Assembly (NCBI GenBank): GCA_005281725.1
Contig: SSBO01000007.1
Location: 5,365,582-5,429,581, forward strand
DNA length: 64,000 bases
Reading direction: 5' to 3'
Source of the DNA: Wuchereria bancrofti
Lineage: Eukaryota; Nematoda; Chromadorea; Rhabditida; Onchocercidae
Position 1 is the stretch's first letter, and each line of letters begins with the position of its first letter. Of this stretch, positions 59,801-64,000 are shown piece after piece. The position numbers and the translations under genes were made by a program. The notes under the pieces are model-generated. The model was given only the letters and a program-made list of their open reading frames with translations, was not told the origin of the DNA and ran no database searches.

Positions 59801-60747
59801 GTAATAACAAAAGAAATTTGAACAATGTAAAAATGACATGCTCAGTATGCACATATTATTATTAATTGCATACTTAGATTTATTTTCATTTTTTATTTAA
59901 GAATACTTTTATTTAAGAAATATGTTATGGTGATGACATGGTTTAACTAAATATTAATCAACTATGAATACGACTGGAAACGCACAAGAAAATCGAAACT
60001 TTTGAATGAAAAGTAAATTTCAGAAATTTCTACCAAACGAAATGATATTAATTATTGTTACCCATAAGTACGCATTGATTTTTAAGTTAGTGATTATGTA
60101 TTTCCTCCATAAATGGAATAACTATATTTTTGAGTTACCACAAGATTTATTTTCTATCTTTCTGCTATAACGAAAATAGATTTGAAGAGCAAATTATGAT
60201 GCTATAAGCTCATCGTAACAAACATGACACAACTGAGATATTAAAATGGAGGTTGGGATACCTTTTGAAGAATGATTTACATCCTTCGCATGAAAACTGC
60301 CCATAATGCTTGCCACTCGATTTATCACCACAAACTACACATTCAGTACCAAGCAACAATTGTTTGTCAGTTGGTGAATTGTCCGAATGGACACCACCGC
60401 CGCTACCACCAGCAACACCGCTATTCGAGTCAGAGCTGCTTGCACCAGACGACGATCGTGAGTCCTCAATTATATTACATATAATTCCCAAAATTAATTC
60501 AAAAAATTTAAGTTGCAGTCAACTATAATACTTACTAAATTGTAATACTTAATATCAACTATAATACTTACTACCAACAACAAAATACTTCTGGATATAT
60601 TAGTGAGTATGTTACCTGGGCGTTAGCATCCGGATTGCTGGTACTTGGATTTTTGATATTGGAATCCATCCAGGAGGAACTGACTATAGGTATGGACATT
60701 TCCACGGGGGGAACACGGTGTTCCTCTTTCCATTGCTTTTTCTTCAT
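53888..60747 (-). CDS. unc-55: COUP-TF nuclear receptor, UNC-55/NR2F orthologue
   Basis: A DNA-binding transcription factor of the NR2F (COUP-TF) group. Nine exons close in phase to 428 residues (human NR2F1 has 423): 60747-60616, 60464-60262, 59537-59410, 58574-58416, 56709-56585, 56303-56136, 55854-55773, 54268-54171 and 54079-53888. The first zinc finger is [20 protein letters not shown] with COUP P-box CEGCKS. The second, in exon 3, is [20 protein letters not shown] then [16 protein letters not shown], followed by AVQRGRIPP. The ligand-binding domain reads [79 protein letters not shown], and helix 10-12 region [20 protein letters not shown] then LLRDML. The N terminus is short and Ser/Gly-rich. 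In C. elegans UNC-55 represses synaptic remodelling in VD motor neurons; the same role here is inferred. Two in-frame ATGs exist: 60747 (17 nt after a gtgcag acceptor) and 60699. Confidence 0.95.
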
Positions 60748-60764
60748 GCACTTCTTATCGCTTC

Positions 60765-60773
60765 CTGCACGTT
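60765..60773 (-). promoter_or_regulatory. candidate trans-splice acceptor of unc-55
   Basis: The minus strand reads aacgtgcag 17 nt before the ATG at 60747. It could instead be a cis acceptor joined to an upstream exon in the GC-rich segment at 60.86-61.27 kb. Confidence 0.4.
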
Positions 60774-60855
60774 ACACTTTTTTTATTATGTTGCAAGTGG
60801 CGTCCTTCCCGTCAGGTAATCAGGAAACTCGTTCAATGTTTTTATTTCTAAATTA

Positions 60856-61272
60856 TTAGGTAAAGGTTAAACTGTAAAAACAGGAAGAGGAAGTGACAGC
60901 AGCAGAAGGAGCAACAGGAACGGAAGTGGAATGAGAGGCAGAAGCTGAATAGATTGTTGGTTGCCGACTCTCTTCTCTTCTTATCTCTTTCCTGGATGAC
61001 AATTTAGCCTCGGGGCGGGGCAAAGGTCGTGGATCAGAGCTTCTTGGCCTGGAATTCCTCCAATAGGCAGCAGCAATGTGAGGGAAATTGAAACGACCCG
61101 CAGCTGAACACTTCGAGTCACCACTACTACCAGCAGAACCACCAACACCACTACCAGCAGCACCAGCAGCAGCAGTAGCAGCGATGAACACGTCGGTTGA
61201 TCGTTCTCTTCCAGCTTCCTTCTTCGCCTTGCTTCCTACAAGATCACATCCCATCTGACAATGATACAGCAA
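60856..61272 (-). other. GC-rich open frame upstream of unc-55, possible 5' exon
   Basis: 138 codons rich in Ala, Gly, Ser and Pro, with GCA/GGT-type triplet runs, on the unc-55 strand and just upstream of its first exon. COUP-TF proteins often have low-complexity N termini, so an alternative first exon is conceivable. No donor was fixed and no conserved motif is seen. High GC content alone lengthens chance frames. Confidence 0.25.
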
Positions 61273-61902
61273 AGTCTGAGCGCATTATTGATCGAGAATT
61301 TAGACGCATCACAAAATACCGTACTCTCGGGAGTGATACTGGAAGCAGCCTACCTCATTAATGACTCGGAAGCCAATCAATATAATCATCTCTTCCCTTC
61401 CCGAAACCGAAGGATGGAGTAGTAGCTTAATGTATACAATGAACAATTCCTATTTTTTGATTTACTTCAATTAATTTGAAATAAAAGGAGCAGTGCCATA
61501 CATACTTTTAAACTATATCGTATGTATTCAGAAGAGATACGATCAAATAATAATATATTTATATTACATTTTAACACAGTCTAGGCTGTTTCTTTAGAGA
61601 TATTACAGTTATCGAAAGGGAACTTTTAATTCATAACTATAGAAATTGTTATTGAAGGGTAGTGCTATTGCATAGATCGAAGCCAAATTATTTATTTAAT
61701 TCAATTTGTTTGGAATTGATGCTCTATATGTGCTTCACAATTTAAGAAAACATTTTGATGTAATTTATGAAACAAATTATCAACGTATAAATGTATTTAT
61801 ATTGACCTTATATATATTCGTGACTTTTTTTTTAAAAGTTGGCATATGTTAGTGAAAATATTACACTAACTTATAAATACCATCATTTCATTCATTTTCA
61901 AT

Positions 61903-62179
61903 ATTCTATAATTTATCGGATTTTACAAAGAACAAAAAAAAAACGAAATGTGCAAATGATATATGATACATTAGGCTGAGAGAAGAAAGTAAGTAAAGTC
62001 TCAGTTTTGCATGTGTCAACTTCAGAGTAGCAACTATCTTTATTTAACGACTGGACGATCAAATAAGAATTAACGCCATAATTGCATAAATACCACAGAC
62101 TGTAAAATTCTAATGTAATTTATCGAATTTTACAAAGAACAAAAAGTTCTGGGATAAGAAATGTGCAAACAATATATGA
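61903..62179. repeat. duplicated 60-70 bp segment
   Basis: A segment at about 61903-61964 (aatttatcggattttacaa, then aagaac, then gaaatgtgcaaatgatatat) recurs at about 62107-62179 with small changes and an insertion of about 10 bases. Shared words are tttacaaagaac, aaatgtgcaaa and atatatga. The copies are about 200 bp apart and in the same orientation. Confidence 0.75.
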
Positions 62180-62651
62180 CTTCGATTAGAAGATTTCTCC
62201 ATCTTGTTAGCATCTTTTAAGCTTTTGTTTTTTAAACTTAGCGTGTATAGCATCAATCAGTTACGTTAAATTTGCTTTGTTTCTTTGGGTAAATGTTTCC
62301 TTCTTTTCCTTTCAAAACATGAATTATGAAGAAGTATCCGTGCGGGTATAAGTGCAAACATAAACCCATGCAAATATCCAGATGAGACAACTTTTTGCAG
62401 CTGTTAAATCTTGATGAAAAAATAAGTAAATGGCATTTACCATGCTGTTGGATTACAGGTAGACTGGAAGTTCAATTTTCAGAAAGATTTTAACATTTCG
62501 TTAAACCAAATCAGTGAATGAATTATGATAAAAAATTAAAATACAATTAGTCATTGTCGATGGGGACCAACTAATATTTGAATGTTCAGATATTTTCAGT
62601 TCAAGCCTGGTAACCTATGTGATTATTTCATGCCAAGTACCGTAGACTAAA

Positions 62652-62695
62652 TTATGTAACATCTTATCTCATATAAGATGTACTAAATTACATAA
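62652..62695. repeat. imperfect hairpin
   Basis: The inner arms acatcttat and ataagatgt (9 bp, 5-base loop) are extended by outer arms ttatgta and tacataa across a 7-base bulge. AT-rich intergenic DNA. Confidence 0.7.
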
Positions 62696-63809
62696 ACTAA
62701 GCTTGTCGCTCTTTATGAGCATTTTCACCAGGTAATCACAACCTTACACACTTTGTATTCAAATGAAGCTTTCACTCCACTATGAAATCAAAAGATAGAA
62801 TTCTCATGAAAACATCGATAACAGTTACTCAATTTTTATTATTTACAAACATAGGATGCTTGGTTTTGTATTCAGTCTAGACTAACTCATTCTAAGAATT
62901 CTCATACAACACCTTTCTCATAAAGTAATATTTGGACTGTCTTTTTCTAATCAATATCATTCTTCCATGTTTGTTAAATATATTTAACGAAACTCAGCAA
63001 AATCGAAATATTTTTCAAAAAGAAGCAATTTGCTCGACAAATTTTTTTACACAAATTTGCTGGTGATAAATGTGGCCAAAGCTACTATCTCTGATAGTAT
63101 TTTCGCTTATCACTCTACCTAATTCTTATTCTTATCTCTATCACCCGACCTAGTTCTTATCTCATTGACATTATTTCGCAACACCGAGACTTGATTTGGT
63201 GAGTAAGTAGAAATTAAAATGGAAATCTTAGAATATTAGTTATCAACATGAATTCTAAAGCTTTTTTTCTAAAAAAAAAAAACGAAAACCCCATCTGGAT
63301 TAAATTTATGAAGTACCTATGATGTTGGGAAATGAATATCTAAGCTTGCAAGTGGTGCCTCAATCTCAGTCACTGAGATACCGTAGCCTAGAAGCATCTT
63401 GCTTCACTCTATGTAGGACTACTCTAATCCTCAAATATAATCCTTTCTTTGACAATCTACTCCAAACATCCAAGCCTTTCGTCCCATTTCACTTCCTTCT
63501 GAAAAGCTATTTGCATTTCAAATAACGACACAACAACAACTCACACAACGGTTTAGTATATCACAAGAAGAAATGATGGCAATGCTGAAGATATCAATAC
63601 AGCTCTTATTTATCCTTAAGTGCTTAGGACAAGATAGGAAGAACTTTCCGATCAGAGAGTGAGGAGATGACGAATGAAGAAAATGAACCCATATGAGAAG
63701 AGCAGGATGATGAATGCTATGGTGGGAAATAAGAATTAAATTCAGGAAAGTTTCTCTCATCCATGTTGTTCTTTTGGACACTCTCAACAAAATCGTTTCA
63801 TTAATTGTG

Positions 63810-64000
<191 letters not shown>

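Overview
This window is nuclear DNA from a nematode. It is AT-rich, and its genes are split into many short exons with GT...AG introns. Seven of the ten genes have a TTTCAG- or GCAG-type acceptor 13-37 nt upstream of the start codon, as expected where a spliced leader is trans-spliced. The protein set (UNC-55/COUP-TF, a DPF-3-like peptidase, a one-repeat calponin, an extracellular LRR protein) fits nematodes. A parasitic clade III (filarial-type) worm is my guess from overall look; the sequence alone does not prove it. I see no bacterial, viral or transposon gene.

Layout. 2.0-5.6 kb (-): ataxin-10 homologue. 6.5-18.4 kb (-): SCAPER homologue with many exons and long introns. 19.8-25.3 kb (-): DPP8/9-family serine peptidase (dpf-3-like), head to head with 25.7-28.4 kb (+) coq-1/PDSS1 polyprenyl diphosphate synthase. 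29.5-39.4 kb (-): RalBP1/RLIP-type RhoGAP (rlbp-1-like). One of its introns is 5.3 kb long and contains a complete LRR membrane-protein gene on the opposite strand (33.3-37.6 kb, +). 40.1-41.8 kb (-): VTA1/LIP5. 42.5-47.1 kb (-): golgin-84. 48.1-50.0 kb (-): calponin/transgelin. 53.9-60.7 kb (-): nuclear receptor UNC-55/COUP-TF. 60.7-64 kb: no recognised gene, ending in a GATA microsatellite.

Working together. No pathway unites the cluster, but several products act in membrane traffic: golgin-84 (Golgi tether), VTA1 (ESCRT-III/Vps4 cofactor), RLBP-1 (Ral effector and RhoGAP) and SCAPER (ER-associated). coq-1 (ubiquinone tail) and dpf-3 (N-terminal dipeptide removal) share a promoter region of about 350 bp. 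UNC-55 and calponin have the longest upstream regions, fitting tissue-specific regulation.

Model quality. I rebuilt exon chains by hand. Reading phase closes across every intron for ataxin-10 (10 exons, 494 aa), coq-1 (8 exons, 404 aa), rlbp-1 (10 exons, 460 aa), VTA1 (6 exons) and unc-55 (9 exons, 428 aa). SCAPER, dpf-3, golgin-84 and the LRR gene are sure as families, but not every exon edge was fixed. Most open reading frames outside these genes are chance frames.
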